A DNA stretch of 17,308 nt from Chamaesiphon sp. (GCA_026785875.1 JAJAZF010000020.1:1-17308); one strand, 5' to 3'; numbered from the stretch's first letter, positions 1 to 6,699 are shown. A program made the numbers and translations. Notes: generated from the letters alone by a model not told the origin.

Positions 1-82
1 CGGCTTTAACCAGGCGCGTTGCCCGAATTTCGGCTAATGTCGAATGTGGTTCTGGCTGTTGGGGCGACTGTTGCTTGGACAT
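1..82 (-). CDS. lysS: N-terminal fragment of probable lysyl-tRNA synthetase (runs off the window)
   Basis: Only the first 27 codons are present, read leftward from an ATG at 80-82. They give a polar, Gln/Pro-rich leader followed by TLAEIRATRLVKA. The stretch EIRATRLxK is what I recognise from the start of cyanobacterial class II lysyl-tRNA synthetases, just before the anticodon-binding OB-fold domain. No catalytic motif is inside the window, so the call rests on this short match and could be wrong. No clear Shine-Dalgarno sequence precedes the ATG. It is co-directional with the Mo-nitrogenase-domain gene, whose stop lies 61 bp upstream of this start. Confidence 0.55.
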   Translation of the reverse strand, partial: MSKQQSPQQPEPHSTLAEIRATRLVKA

Positions 83-143
83 ATTACATCGATCTAGGCT
101 GGAATCTTTATTCTAAGCCCTATCGCCTGTGTGTTATCGCTCC

Positions 144-488
144 TTAGCAATATTCACTGATATCTTCACCGCATTCGTCTGCGAGATAGCACATTGCTTT
201 GAACCGAAGCATGACAACTTCCTCATACAGCGGGTTGAGTTTGCACATCGGCGGAATATGTAGCAGCGTACGTCCAAATAAGTTGAGATCTCGTTCAAAC
301 GGGCATTGAGAGGGGATCAGTTTACAAAGCTGGTGGGCTAAACGGGGATTGGAAATCTTGAGATTGTCCAACCAGCTCCGCAGCGGCTTTAGGGGATCGA
401 ATTTTGGTAAATGCAGAGAATTGATGGTTTCTTTCGACATTACTCTAGTTGCGAGCAAACGAGCAAGCTTTGATAGATTAGAACCCAT
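144..488 (-). CDS. Mo-dependent nitrogenase C-terminal domain protein (small, stand-alone)
   Basis: This 114-residue protein matches the small cyanobacterial family named after a Mo-dependent nitrogenase C-terminal domain. The recognisable core is residues 45-114: SNPRLAHQLCKLIPSQCPFE, then FGRTLLHIPPMCKLNPLYEE, then LRFKAMCYLADECGEDISEY. It holds five cysteines (55, 62, 82, 100, 106) plus a terminal Cys114. The family's function is not established, and its name does not show that this organism fixes nitrogen; no nif gene is visible here. I chose the ATG at 486-488. The frame stays open to a TTG at 515, and an internal ATG at 438-440 (MSKETI) would give a 98-residue protein that still holds the whole domain. 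It lies upstream of the probable lysS on the same strand. Confidence 0.8.
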   Translation of the reverse strand: MGSNLSKLARLLATRVMSKETINSLHLPKFDPLKPLRSWLDNLKISNPRLAHQLCKLIPSQCPFERDLNLFGRTLLHIPPMCKLNPLYEEVVMLRFKAMCYLADECGEDISEYC

Positions 489-934
489 AATATTTAGAGG
501 TATCAATGGTATCAATGAGATTACTATTAATGACGTTGTTACTGAATGGAATGTTCATCTAAAGATAAACTACACACATGCTCAAGCTATTTCTGGACAG
601 AACGATCGGACTTGGCAGTATTTGGGCTTTGGCATCTAGCTACCAACCGAGATTATTGCTCAGAGCGCGGACTACTAACATCATGTCTTAGTCGATCCTG
701 TGCTGACAACTGTAAATCTACTGTAATATTCTAACGCACTTATTCTTTATCTAAGCGTATTTTCGAGCGCGTTTTAAACATATTTTTAAGCTAAGTTTTA
801 TGTGTCGATCGATACAGTTTTATCTTGGAAAATTTCAATTATTAAGAAATTGCGATCCCCGACTAGTTTCTCTTAAATCTCATACCTTTTGAGTAGGATG
901 AAGGCTCGATCTATACTCGTTTGCGGCTTTGGTG
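489..934. other. 446-bp spacer with no recognisable gene
   Basis: This gap lies between the 3' end of the YraN-family gene and the 5' end of the Mo-nitrogenase-domain gene. It is AT-rich from about 720 to 860. Short open frames occur on the plus strand (349-639, partly antisense to the preceding gene, and 546-734), but their translations have no recognisable motif and I do not regard them as genes. It presumably contains the leftward promoter for the small gene; I could not place boxes with confidence. Confidence 0.5.
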
Positions 935-1348
935 TTAGGAACGATCGAAGGCACCAGCAATATAGTCAATCAATAGCAACCGCTCTCCAGTAGGGACTGT
1001 CATGGCGTGGAGAGGTGTACCGACGATCGATTGGCGCATTGGTTGATAGCGGACGATGGCTACATCAAAGCGACAGGGATAGTCGGCAAGGTGTGGATAT
1101 TTGGCTAAAAATAGTTCGGCTGTGGTGAGTATTTTGGCTTGTTTCTGGGGCGTAATTGCAAGTAATCCATCGGCATCCCAATTCGATCGATTGCGGGTTT
1201 TGACTTCGATAAATAGCAGGACATCAGATTCGATACCAATGAGGTCGATTTCGCCGCTACGCCATCGCCAGCGGTGATGTAGGATCTTTCCCCCACAGCT
1301 AATTAGCCACTGGGCAACAACTTCTTCACCTTGTTTGCCAGTGTTCAT
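935..1348 (-). CDS. YraN / UPF0102 family nuclease-fold protein
   Basis: The 137-residue length and motif order match the YraN (UPF0102) family, which has a PD-(D/E)xK endonuclease-like fold related to Holliday-junction resolvases. Visible signatures are TGKQGEE at 3-9, SGEIDLIG at 31-38, FIEVKTR at 46-52 and RFDVAIV at 93-99. Glu8, Asp35, Glu48 and Lys50 are the expected metal and catalytic positions. The cellular substrate of the family is not firmly known. The start is the ATG at 1346-1348, followed by MNTGKQGEE as in relatives. It is transcribed in the same direction as purQ, but the 163-bp spacer holds a heptamer array (1356-1383) and a large hairpin (1399-1460), so co-transcription is uncertain. 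Confidence 0.92.
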   Translation of the reverse strand: MNTGKQGEEVVAQWLISCGGKILHHRWRWRSGEIDLIGIESDVLLFIEVKTRNRSNWDADGLLAITPQKQAKILTTAELFLAKYPHLADYPCRFDVAIVRYQPMRQSIVGTPLHAMTVPTGERLLLIDYIAGAFDRS

Positions 1349-1355
1349 GAAATTA

Positions 1356-1383
1356 GTTGAGAGTTGAGAGTTGAGAGTTGATA
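1356..1383. repeat. Heptamer tandem repeat (GTTGAGA x3 + GTTGATA)
   Basis: Three exact GTTGAGA units and one GTTGATA unit run head to tail, beginning 8 bp from the YraN-family start codon. This is a short tandemly repeated repetitive (STRR) sequence of the heptanucleotide type described in cyanobacteria. Related GTTGACA units occur at 2188-2215 and 16957-16984. Confidence 0.85.
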
Positions 1384-1398
1384 GCGAAGAAATTGCGA

Positions 1399-1484
1399 TG
1401 ATGCAAAGTCCGCCTACGCAGGCTAATATGTCAGTACAGCTTTAGGCGGACTTTGCATCACTAGTCACGATGTCAATCGTAGGC
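1399..1484 (-). repeat. Dispersed hairpin repeat, copy A (tgcaaagtccgccta palindrome)
   Basis: Bases 1399-1416 and 1443-1460 form an 18-bp perfect inverted repeat around a 26-base loop. The adjoining bases 1466-1484 form a second conserved block that reads GCCTACGATTG...ATCGTG on the minus strand. The same two blocks in the same order recur at 12799-12881, so this is a copy of a dispersed element in minus orientation, not just a local terminator. It lies between purQ and the YraN-family gene and would fold strongly in a purQ read-through transcript. Confidence 0.8.
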
Positions 1485-1511
1485 ACTTCCATCGGTAGCA
1501 ACTTGGGTTAA

Positions 1512-2165
1512 TTAAATCAGACTTTTGAATAAATGAATACCGTCGGCGTTGCCGAGCAGAGGATCGGCGGCGCGTTCGGGGTGGGGCATCATGCCGATGA
1601 CGTTTTTGGCTTCATTGCAGATACCTGCGATATTATTCAACGAGCCGTTGGGATTGATGCCAGCATAGCGAAATAATACTTGTCCGTTGGATTCTAATCG
1701 ATCGAGTGTGTCGGGATCGGCATGATAGCAACCTTCACCGTGAGCGATCGGGAGATTAATTGTGGGGGTGTTAGAATAGCCCTGTGTCCAAATTGAATCG
1801 GTATGCTCGACTTGAAGTGGCACCCGATCGCAAATGAAGTGTAGATCGCGATTGCGTACTAGTGCCCCAGGCAGCAATCCAGCCTCAGTGAGTACCTGAA
1901 AACCATTGCAAATACCTAAGACATATTTACCCTGCTCGGCATGGGCGATGACTTGTTTCATAATTGGTGAAAATCTGGCAATCGCACCACAGCGCAGATA
2001 GTCACCATAACTAAATCCACCAGGAATGACGACGACATCTACGTCGTGTAAGTCGGTTTCTTCATGCCAGATCGTACGGGTGGGCTGTCCGAGCAGATCG
2101 CGGGTAACGTAGACTACATCGCGATCGCAGTTAGAGCCAGGGAAGACAATTATTCCGAATTTCAC
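1512..2165 (-). CDS. purQ: Phosphoribosylformylglycinamidine synthase, glutaminase subunit PurQ
   Basis: PurQ hydrolyses glutamine and delivers ammonia to PurL, through PurS, for the FGAR-to-FGAM step of purine synthesis. The 217-residue length fits the small-subunit form. The class I amidotransferase features are clear: GIIVFPGSNCDRD at 4-16, IPGGFSYGDYLRCGAIA at 47-63, the nucleophile Cys86 in LGICNGFQ, and the His195/Glu197 pair in PHPE. The start is a GTG at 2163-2165, which gives the usual MKFGIIVFPGSN beginning; no in-frame ATG precedes it. PurS is 170 bp upstream on the same strand, and the spacer is filled with repeats. The catalytic large subunit purL is not in this window. Confidence 0.97.
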   Translation of the reverse strand: MKFGIIVFPGSNCDRDVVYVTRDLLGQPTRTIWHEETDLHDVDVVVIPGGFSYGDYLRCGAIARFSPIMKQVIAHAEQGKYVLGICNGFQVLTEAGLLPGALVRNRDLHFICDRVPLQVEHTDSIWTQGYSNTPTINLPIAHGEGCYHADPDTLDRLESNGQVLFRYAGINPNGSLNNIAGICNEAKNVIGMMPHPERAADPLLGNADGIHLFKSLI

Positions 2166-2187
2166 AATGATGAGGGAGGGGTGGAGA

Positions 2188-2215
2188 GTTGACAGTTGAC
2201 GGTTGATAGTTGACA
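2188..2215. repeat. Heptamer tandem repeat (GTTGACA, GTTGACG, GTTGATA, GTTGACA)
   Basis: Four heptamer units with single-base variation lie just upstream of the purQ start codon. They belong to the same STRR family as 1356-1383 and 16957-16984. Confidence 0.8.
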
Positions 2216-2310
2216 GCTTGCACTGTTGGCGTTAGCCTTGCCCTTGGCAATGCGAAGCCGTTGGCATAGTGTTGACAGCTTGCACTGAGCGAAGCCGAAG
2301 TGTTGACAGT
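2209..2310. repeat. Direct and dispersed repeats in the purS-purQ spacer
   Basis: A 17-bp direct repeat, GTTGACAGCTTGCACTG, occurs at 2209-2225 and 2271-2287 around a 45-bp GC-rich insert. A third partial unit, GTTGACAGT, is at 2302-2310. Bases 2278-2303 also occur as an exact 26-bp reverse-complement copy at 11583-11608, upstream of the VKOR gene. It contains AGCGAAGCCGAAGTG, a motif type widespread in cyanobacterial spacers. The spacer therefore looks built by successive repeat insertions. Confidence 0.75.
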
Positions 2311-2335
2311 TAGGCAAGATTTGATACTCTATTCC

Positions 2336-2596
2336 CTATTCACCGTCGTCTAATTCAATTCGATAATTCTCAATTACGGGATTAGCAAAAAGTTGGTCGC
2401 ACATGCGATCTAGTTGAGTGTGTGCTTGGGCTTCATCTGTGGCACTGAGATTGACTTCGATGTATTTGCCGATGCGGACACTCTCAACATCGGTGTAACC
2501 CATGTGTGCTAAACCAGACTGGACTGCCGTACCCGCAGGATCGACGACAGAGGGACGAAGTGTGACGTAAATACGAGCTTGATATTTTTGATTCAA
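2336..2596 (-). CDS. purS: Phosphoribosylformylglycinamidine synthase subunit PurS
   Basis: PurS is the small bridging subunit of the three-part FGAM synthase (PurL-PurQ-PurS). The 86-residue length is normal. Recognisable pieces are YQARIYVTLRPSVVDPAG at 5-22, the AVQSGLAHMGY segment, and VESVRIGKYIEVNL, with an acidic C-terminus. The start is a TTG at 2594-2596 that yields MNQKYQARIYVT, the expected beginning; there is no in-frame ATG upstream. A GAGGGG sequence (minus strand) six bases before this TTG is a good ribosome-binding site and supports the choice. It is the first gene of a leftward purS-purQ unit and diverges from the zur-like gene. Confidence 0.95.
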   Translation of the reverse strand: MNQKYQARIYVTLRPSVVDPAGTAVQSGLAHMGYTDVESVRIGKYIEVNLSATDEAQAHTQLDRMCDQLFANPVIENYRIELDDGE

Positions 2597-2861
2597 TGGA
2601 ACCCCTCAACTTTGCGATAATTTAGATGTACAGCGATCGTAGCAACTTAAATCTACTTAATACCATCACCAATTGTAAACTAGTACTAACCTCGGCGGTC
2701 ATTTGTGTTCCGATCTCCCTTGTCAGGTTGGTATTTATAGTTATTTATCAAATCGGGTATTTCTGGCTAGGGTATTTACAACAGCTCTATCCGCGCCTAA
2801 CTCAAACCCAAAACCTTTCTCAGCCAAGCACAAACCTCGCCCAACCAGCACCCCGATTGCT
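2597..2861. promoter_or_regulatory. Divergent promoter region between purS and the zur-like gene
   Basis: This 265-bp spacer must hold the promoters for both divergent genes. I looked for a palindromic Zur or Fur operator of the TGAxAATnATTxTCA type and did not see a convincing one, so autoregulation of the Fur-family gene is not supported by eye. A plus-strand frame open from 2703 is only the upstream extension of the zur frame. Confidence 0.45.
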
Positions 2862-3308
2862 ATGAAATCCGATCGAACTCGCAGCCAAGAACGTATTCTA
2901 CAACTCCTTCAGCAATGCGATCGCGCACTTTCCGCCCAAGATATCTATGTCGAACTGCGGACAGGATCTCAAGCAGTAGGGCTAGCCACGGTTTACCGTG
3001 CGTTAGAGAGTCTAAAATTGGAGGGCAGCGTTCAAGGTCGCACATTACCGACAGGCGAATCATTGTATAGTTGTGTCCAAGCAGATAGACATCATCTGAC
3101 TTGCTTGCACTGTGGCGAGTCAATTGCGATCGATGAGTGTCCAGTCGAACAATTAGAACAAAAACTAGAATCACTCCATCAATTTAAAATTTATTACCAC
3201 ACTCTTGAATTTTTTGGAGTATGTTTGACTTGTGCGCCGACAGAAGTAGACAATAACCTCGAACGCGATCGAGTCATTCATTTACATCACCATCACAGCC
3301 ATGATTGA
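2862..3308 (+). CDS. zur: Fur-family metalloregulator, Zur (FurB) type
   Basis: This 148-residue DNA-binding regulator most resembles cyanobacterial FurB/Zur, which represses zinc-uptake genes when zinc is bound. The winged-helix part carries RSQERILQLL at 7-16, SAQDIYVELR at 24-33 and VGLATVYRALESLKLEG at 39-55. The beginning and the GLATVYR/GESLYS wording fit FurB better than FurA or PerR. Two structural-zinc CxxC motifs are at Cys81/Cys84 and Cys121/Cys124, and DRHHLTC at 75-81 is the metal-sensing segment. The tail is strikingly His-rich (HLHHHHSHD, 140-148) and could add metal affinity. I start at the ATG at 2862; the frame is open to 2703 but the extra 53 residues do not look like the family. 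No Shine-Dalgarno sequence is obvious. Confidence 0.88.
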   Translation: MKSDRTRSQERILQLLQQCDRALSAQDIYVELRTGSQAVGLATVYRALESLKLEGSVQGRTLPTGESLYSCVQADRHHLTCLHCGESIAIDECPVEQLEQKLESLHQFKIYYHTLEFFGVCLTCAPTEVDNNLERDRVIHLHHHHSHD

Positions 3309-3319
3309 TTTACTCACAT

Positions 3320-3405
3320 CTTGTACCAATGCACAGGGATATTAACTACCACTCGTGGGTATCCATCGAGGGCACCCCTAACGGTGAATTGGATCCTGGT
3401 ACAAG
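3320..3405. repeat. Inverted repeat in the zur to WecA-like spacer
   Basis: CTTGTACCA at 3320-3328 is repeated as its exact reverse complement TGGTACAAG at 3397-3405, enclosing 68 bp. It could be a small palindromic mobile repeat or a long-loop transcript structure. No target duplication is visible outside the arms and no U-run follows, so I do not call it a terminator. Confidence 0.45.
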
Positions 3406-3476
3406 CTCTTAATTTAATTACTAGCAGGGGTTTAATTTCCCCTCTCCTCCTTCGCCCTTTCTAAACAGGAATCTGC

Positions 3477-4604
3477 ATGACTTTTGAGAGTTTCATGAAT
3501 TCGATTGGTGTTGCCGACCCGTACGGACGCGGGTGGTTATCTGTGGTGATAACTTTTATGTTTGCGTGGATAGTCACCTATTTATTTATTCCTAAAGTCC
3601 GCACTTTTGCCCTAAAAGTCGGTTGGGCAGACGAACCCAACGCCCGTAGACTCAATCAAGAACCGCGCGCAAATGCTGGGGGCTTGGCGATTTATACAGG
3701 GGTAATTGCCGCAATTATTTTAGCAGGATGTCTCGCGCCGATCGTGCTGGCAAAAGTACAGGTGGCGATTTTAGCGATCTTACTCGGCGGCTCGGTACTA
3801 GTAATTATCGGGTTTATCGACGATCAATACAAACTACCGCCACTATTTCGGCTGCTCGTCCAGATATTGACAGCACTACTACTGGTCGTCTGTAATATCC
3901 AAATCCACATCGGTTACTTTGGTGCGCCCATTGATGGGATTTTGTCAGTCATTATCACCGTGTTATGGATTGTCGGAATTACCAATGCTGTCAATTTGAT
4001 GGATGGGATGGATGGTTTAGCTGGAGGAGTGAGTTTCATTATTGCCATGACTCTGTTGGCGACATCCGCTCAATTTGAAGTTAGAGCCGCTGCTACATTG
4101 ATTTCGGCGGGAGTAGCTGGGGCAGCTTTGGGCTTTTTGCGTCACAATTACCACCCATCACGGATTTTTATGGGGGACGCTGGAGCTTATTTCCTGGGCT
4201 ACGTATTGGCAGCTACTAGTATTCTCGGTAATGGCAAGGTAACGACGGTGACTTCACTGATCCCGATAGTGCTATTGTTTCTCGTACCTGTTGTAGATAC
4301 GAGCCAAGTGATTATCAAACGGTTACTATCGGGGCAGAATCCACTTAGTACCCCTGGGAAAGATCACCTTCACCATCGACTATTGGCGCAGGGATTTTCG
4401 CAAAGACATTCAGCCTCGATCTTGTGGGGAGTTACCTTAGCTGGGGGCATTATTGCCATGCGGATGCAAGGGATCAGACAGACAGCGATCGCGGTGACGG
4501 CTGTAGGGATTGCACTACTGTTAATCTTGACAGTCTGGCTCCGGCTGCGAGCGATCGTTAAGTCTCCAGATATTTCAATCCCTCATCCAGAGGAGAAACA
4601 ATAA
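3477..4604 (+). CDS. WecA/TagO-type polyprenyl-phosphate N-acetylhexosamine-1-phosphate transferase (MraY family)
   Basis: This 375-residue multi-pass membrane enzyme of glycosyltransferase family 4 would move a sugar-1-phosphate from a UDP-sugar onto undecaprenyl phosphate, starting a cell-surface polysaccharide. Visible family motifs are the metal-binding pair in GFIDDQYKLPP (Asp115, Asp116), NAVNLMDGMDGLAGG at 170-184, FMGDAGAYFLGY at 231-242 and the loop histidines in DHLHHRLL at 296-303. About ten hydrophobic segments run along the chain. The absence of the MraY-specific pentapeptide signature and the WecA-like loop favour WecA/TagO/RgpG over MraY; the exact sugar cannot be read. AGGA at 3467-3470 supports the ATG at 3477. 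A TAGGTTT heptamer array follows the stop by four bases. Confidence 0.9.
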   Translation: MTFESFMNSIGVADPYGRGWLSVVITFMFAWIVTYLFIPKVRTFALKVGWADEPNARRLNQEPRANAGGLAIYTGVIAAIILAGCLAPIVLAKVQVAILAILLGGSVLVIIGFIDDQYKLPPLFRLLVQILTALLLVVCNIQIHIGYFGAPIDGILSVIITVLWIVGITNAVNLMDGMDGLAGGVSFIIAMTLLATSAQFEVRAAATLISAGVAGAALGFLRHNYHPSRIFMGDAGAYFLGYVLAATSILGNGKVTTVTSLIPIVLLFLVPVVDTSQVIIKRLLSGQNPLSTPGKDHLHHRLLAQGFSQRHSASILWGVTLAGGIIAMRMQGIRQTAIAVTAVGIALLLILTVWLRLRAIVKSPDISIPHPEEKQ

Positions 4605-4607
4605 AAT

Positions 4608-4635
4608 TAGGTTTTAGGTTTTAGGTTTTAGGTTT
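4608..4635. repeat. Heptamer tandem repeat (TAGGTTT x4)
   Basis: Four exact TAGGTTT units begin four bases after the stop codon of the WecA-like gene. Variants of the same heptamer (TAGGTTT/TAGGCTT) recur at 11471-11491 and 15839-15866, and in reverse orientation at 14769-14796. Confidence 0.85.
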
Positions 4636-4732
4636 GGGGTGTCTGACCATTAGTTCGCTATTGTGACGCGGAAGACGGAAAAGATAAAGATCGGTCTAAA
4701 CTAGTATATATTCGGTTGAGTGGTATCGATTT

Positions 4733-5062
4733 ATGGCAGATAAAAATCGTGGGACATTTATTGGGGGCATGTTAATCGGTGCGGCAATCGGGGCTGTCAC
4801 GGGACTATTAGTAGCTCCATGTAAAGGGCGAGACACGCGCAAGATTTTGAGCAAAACTGTGACAGCAGTACCACAAATGGCCGAAGATATTTCTAGTAGC
4901 GTTCAACTTCAAGCCGATCGGCTCTCGACGGCGGCTAGCGATCGCTGGCATGATACACTCGATCGACTGTCCACGGCGATCTCTGCGGGAATTGTTGCCA
5001 GTCAATCCGTGCGGGAACCAAGTATATCCGAGCGTTCTAATACTAATGCGGTGGATAAGTAA
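4733..5062 (+). CDS. YtxH-domain small membrane protein
   Basis: The protein is 109 residues. One glycine- and alanine-rich membrane segment (about 9-29, FIGGMLIGAAIGAVTGLLVA) is followed directly by the basic PCKGRDTRKIL stretch and an amphipathic helical tail, the layout of YtxH-domain proteins. Function in this family is poorly defined; members are often general-stress or envelope proteins. The PCKG turn carries a Cys30 where relatives usually have PxSG or PKSG. The ATG at 4733 is the only reasonable start. A TATATT hexamer at 4707-4712 could be a -10 element, but no matching -35 is evident. The next gene starts 41 bp after the stop and has a similar build, suggesting a two-gene unit. Confidence 0.85.
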   Translation: MADKNRGTFIGGMLIGAAIGAVTGLLVAPCKGRDTRKILSKTVTAVPQMAEDISSSVQLQADRLSTAASDRWHDTLDRLSTAISAGIVASQSVREPSISERSNTNAVDK

Positions 5063-5075
5063 TCCACAACTAGCC

Positions 5076-5096
5076 ACTATCAACTATTAACTATTC
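5076..5096. repeat. Degenerate heptamer array (ACTATCA, ACTATTA, ACTATTC)
   Basis: Three imperfect heptamers fill the short gap between the YtxH gene and the DUF948-like gene. On the other strand they read as GTTGATA/GTTAATA-like units related to the arrays at 1356 and 2188. They sit where a ribosome-binding site for the next gene would be expected. Confidence 0.55.
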
Positions 5097-5103
5097 TCTA
5101 ATT

Positions 5104-5604
5104 TTGACCCTCATCGACCCGTTGCTGCTCTTAGGATGCTCGATTCTACTTGTTGCTGTTAGTTTGACAGCACTATTAGTTGCTGCCTTCCCAGCGATTC
5201 AAGACTTGTCTCGTGCCGCTCGGAGTGCTGAAAAGTTATTTGACAGGCTCGATCGAGAATTACCCCCTACGCTCGAAGCAATTAGACTAGCAGGACTAGA
5301 ATTGAGCGATCTCACTGAGGAAATGTCTCAGGGAGTACAGAGTGCATCGGCGGTAGTGCAGCAAGTCGATCTGAGTCTCACACAGTTCAAAAAACAGGCA
5401 GGAAGTGCCCAAGTCAATACTCGGAGTATATGGGTAGGTGTAAGGGCTGCTTGGCAAACGTGGCGACGAGGTGAATCCGATCCTAGTCAACAGATCTCTG
5501 CTGCAAATCCACTCTCAATTCCACGTCGTTATCTAGCTCCAGACTTACTTCAACAGGAGCGGGATTCAGATCTTCGAGATTCAATCGGCGAAGATGATGG
5601 TTAG
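5104..5604 (+). CDS. DUF948-like membrane-anchored coiled-coil protein
   Basis: The protein is 166 residues, with an N-terminal membrane segment (about 7-29, LLLLGCSILLVAVSLTALLVAA) followed by a heptad-rich helical region of about 31-100 (LSRAARSAEKLFDRLDRELP, LAGLELSDLTEEMSQGVQS, VVQQVDLSLTQF). This matches cyanobacterial proteins annotated as DUF948. The function is unknown; an envelope-tethered or chemotaxis-receptor-like helical rod is the usual structural picture. The chosen start is a TTG at 5104-5106, because no ATG occurs in frame before about 5320 and the membrane segment requires a start here. No clear ribosome-binding site is visible. It follows the YtxH gene at 41 bp and converges with rbp across a hairpin. 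Confidence 0.78.
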   Translation: MTLIDPLLLLGCSILLVAVSLTALLVAAFPAIQDLSRAARSAEKLFDRLDRELPPTLEAIRLAGLELSDLTEEMSQGVQSASAVVQQVDLSLTQFKKQAGSAQVNTRSIWVGVRAAWQTWRRGESDPSQQISAANPLSIPRRYLAPDLLQQERDSDLRDSIGEDDG

Positions 5605-5632
5605 ATGCGATCGTGAATCTATTTACATAACC

Positions 5633-5670
5633 ATAAAAAAATTGCTAAGGATATCTATACCCTTAGCAAT
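5633..5670 (-). terminator. Rho-independent terminator of the rbp gene
   Basis: ATTGCTAAGG (5641-5650) and CCTTAGCAAT (5661-5670) form a perfect 10-bp stem with a 10-base loop. Read on the minus strand, the stem is followed directly by a run of seven T (complement of 5634-5640). It is thus a standard intrinsic terminator for the leftward rbp transcript. On the plus strand the following bases are only weakly T-rich, so it would be a poor terminator for the DUF948-like gene. Confidence 0.85.
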
Positions 5671-5724
5671 ATCTACTTTACCTGCAAGCAATTGCAGTTT
5701 GTTGGCTCTACTTAATTGGGCAAT

Positions 5725-6285
5725 TTAGAGATTACCAGATTGAGCTAATTTATCCTTGAGTTCTGCCAATTTTCCAGCCCAGCGGGGATCGGGTTGGAAA
5801 CTTTCAGTACTGGTAGTGCTAGTGCTGACATTGTTACTGGTACTAGTCTTAGTACCCTCCTTGCGACCACCTTTTTTGGCACCACCAGCACTACTGCGGC
5901 GAGGAGTGCTAGTAGGGGTAGCAGGAGTAGCACTAGCACTGTTCTTGTTACTTAAAGTAGGTTTCGGGACGTTGCTAGGTTCTCTAGGAGTAGGTTCATT
6001 ATCGCTCTCGCCATCTTCATCTTCTTGTCCTTTGGCTTTGGGTAAAGCTTTTTCGATTTTGATGGGTGTCTCTTGGAACATCGCACCGTTGTACTTCTCG
6101 ATGATTTGGTCTGCTTGTTCGTCAGTCTCGACAGTGACAAAGCCAAATCCACGACATTTACCAGTCTTGCGATCTTTAATGACTTTAACAGAAACTAAGT
6201 CGCCAGCTTCAGCAAAAACGGTTTGGAGTTCATCCCGCTCTACATCAGATTTTGGTAAGTTGCCCACATATAAACGAATAGACAT
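5725..6285 (-). CDS. Single-RRM RNA-binding protein (cyanobacterial Rbp type) with long Ser/Thr-rich tail
   Basis: The protein is 186 residues. Residues 1-80 are an RNA-recognition motif with RNP2 LYVGNL at 5-10 and RNP1 KCRGFGFV at 43-50, including the aromatic residues that stack on RNA. Residues 85-160 are a low-complexity linker: acidic first (EDEDGESDNE), then Ser/Thr/Pro-rich with a basic GGAKKGGRKEG patch. The end, DPRWAGKLAELKDKLAQ, is a predicted helix. Cyanobacterial Rbp proteins include cold-induced RNA binders and others that localise photosystem mRNAs; which kind this is cannot be read. Most glycine-rich Rbps are about 100 residues, so the linker is unusually long. A strong GGAGG (minus strand, 6295-6299) lies nine bases before the ATG. 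Confidence 0.93.
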   Translation of the reverse strand: MSIRLYVGNLPKSDVERDELQTVFAEAGDLVSVKVIKDRKTGKCRGFGFVTVETDEQADQIIEKYNGAMFQETPIKIEKALPKAKGQEDEDGESDNEPTPREPSNVPKPTLSNKNSASATPATPTSTPRRSSAGGAKKGGRKEGTKTSTSNNVSTSTTSTESFQPDPRWAGKLAELKDKLAQSGNL

Positions 6286-6611
6286 ATAGAAATTCCTCCA
6301 GACTGGAATTAAATTAGCTTGCTTGCAGGATTTCCCTGGGGGGATTGCCTCAATTTTAGGTATGTAAAAAACTGCCGAAGAAGTGTCCTAATATTTCAAA
6401 TTATCACAGTCGATCGAACCTCAGCGAGAATTTGGAGTAGCAAAATAGCTACTCATCACTGCTGAACCATCGATGCTGTAATTTGAATCCGCAGATACAA
6501 TCTCTATCTCCTCGGCACTGTAACTTAATGTTTATTTACAAATTTTATTACACCCCTACTTAAACTATCACGTCTAGGTAGAGGAGATCGATGTATTGAC
6601 GATCGATAGTT
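6286..6611 (-). promoter_or_regulatory. Long leader / promoter region of rbp
   Basis: This stretch of more than 300 bases lies between the helicase terminator and the rbp start codon. The proximal end holds the GGAGG ribosome-binding site. Because the upstream terminator would isolate rbp, its promoter is presumably here. Long 5' leaders are known for cold-regulated cyanobacterial rbp genes; I cannot place the transcription start or a defined element by eye. Confidence 0.4.
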
Positions 6612-6639
6612 AAATTAAAAGGTGGGTACTACCCACCTT
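6612..6639 (-). terminator. Terminator after the DEAD-box helicase gene
   Basis: AAGGTGGGT (6619-6627) and ACCCACCTT (6631-6639) form a perfect 9-bp stem with a three-base loop. On the minus strand it is followed by TTTTAATTTAA. Its place 61 bases beyond the helicase stop makes it the likely end of the rimO-crhR transcript and separates that transcript from rbp. Confidence 0.8.
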
Positions 6640-6699
6640 CTACAGATTATTCAAGAGAATCGCTGCTCGATCGATCGTATTATCGATCGAACTTAATGA

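Noticed and set aside
349..734. Two overlapping plus-strand open frames near the Mo-nitrogenase-domain gene
   Set aside because: No recognisable domain, no ribosome-binding site, and the first partly mirrors the real gene on the other strand.
1356..1383. Tandem repeats as a possible CRISPR array
   Set aside because: The units are 7 bp with no spacers between them; no cas genes are present in the window.
2703..2861. 53-residue N-terminal extension of the Zur-like protein
   Set aside because: The upstream part has no family similarity, and Zur/Fur proteins begin close to the RSQERIL segment; the ATG at 2862 gives the normal length.
5756..6289. 177-codon plus-strand open frame antisense to the RRM protein gene
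   Set aside because: It is the mirror of a low-complexity coding region. The opposite strand has clear RNP motifs, a GGAGG ribosome-binding site and a terminator; the antisense translation is Leu/Val/Ser-biased without motifs.
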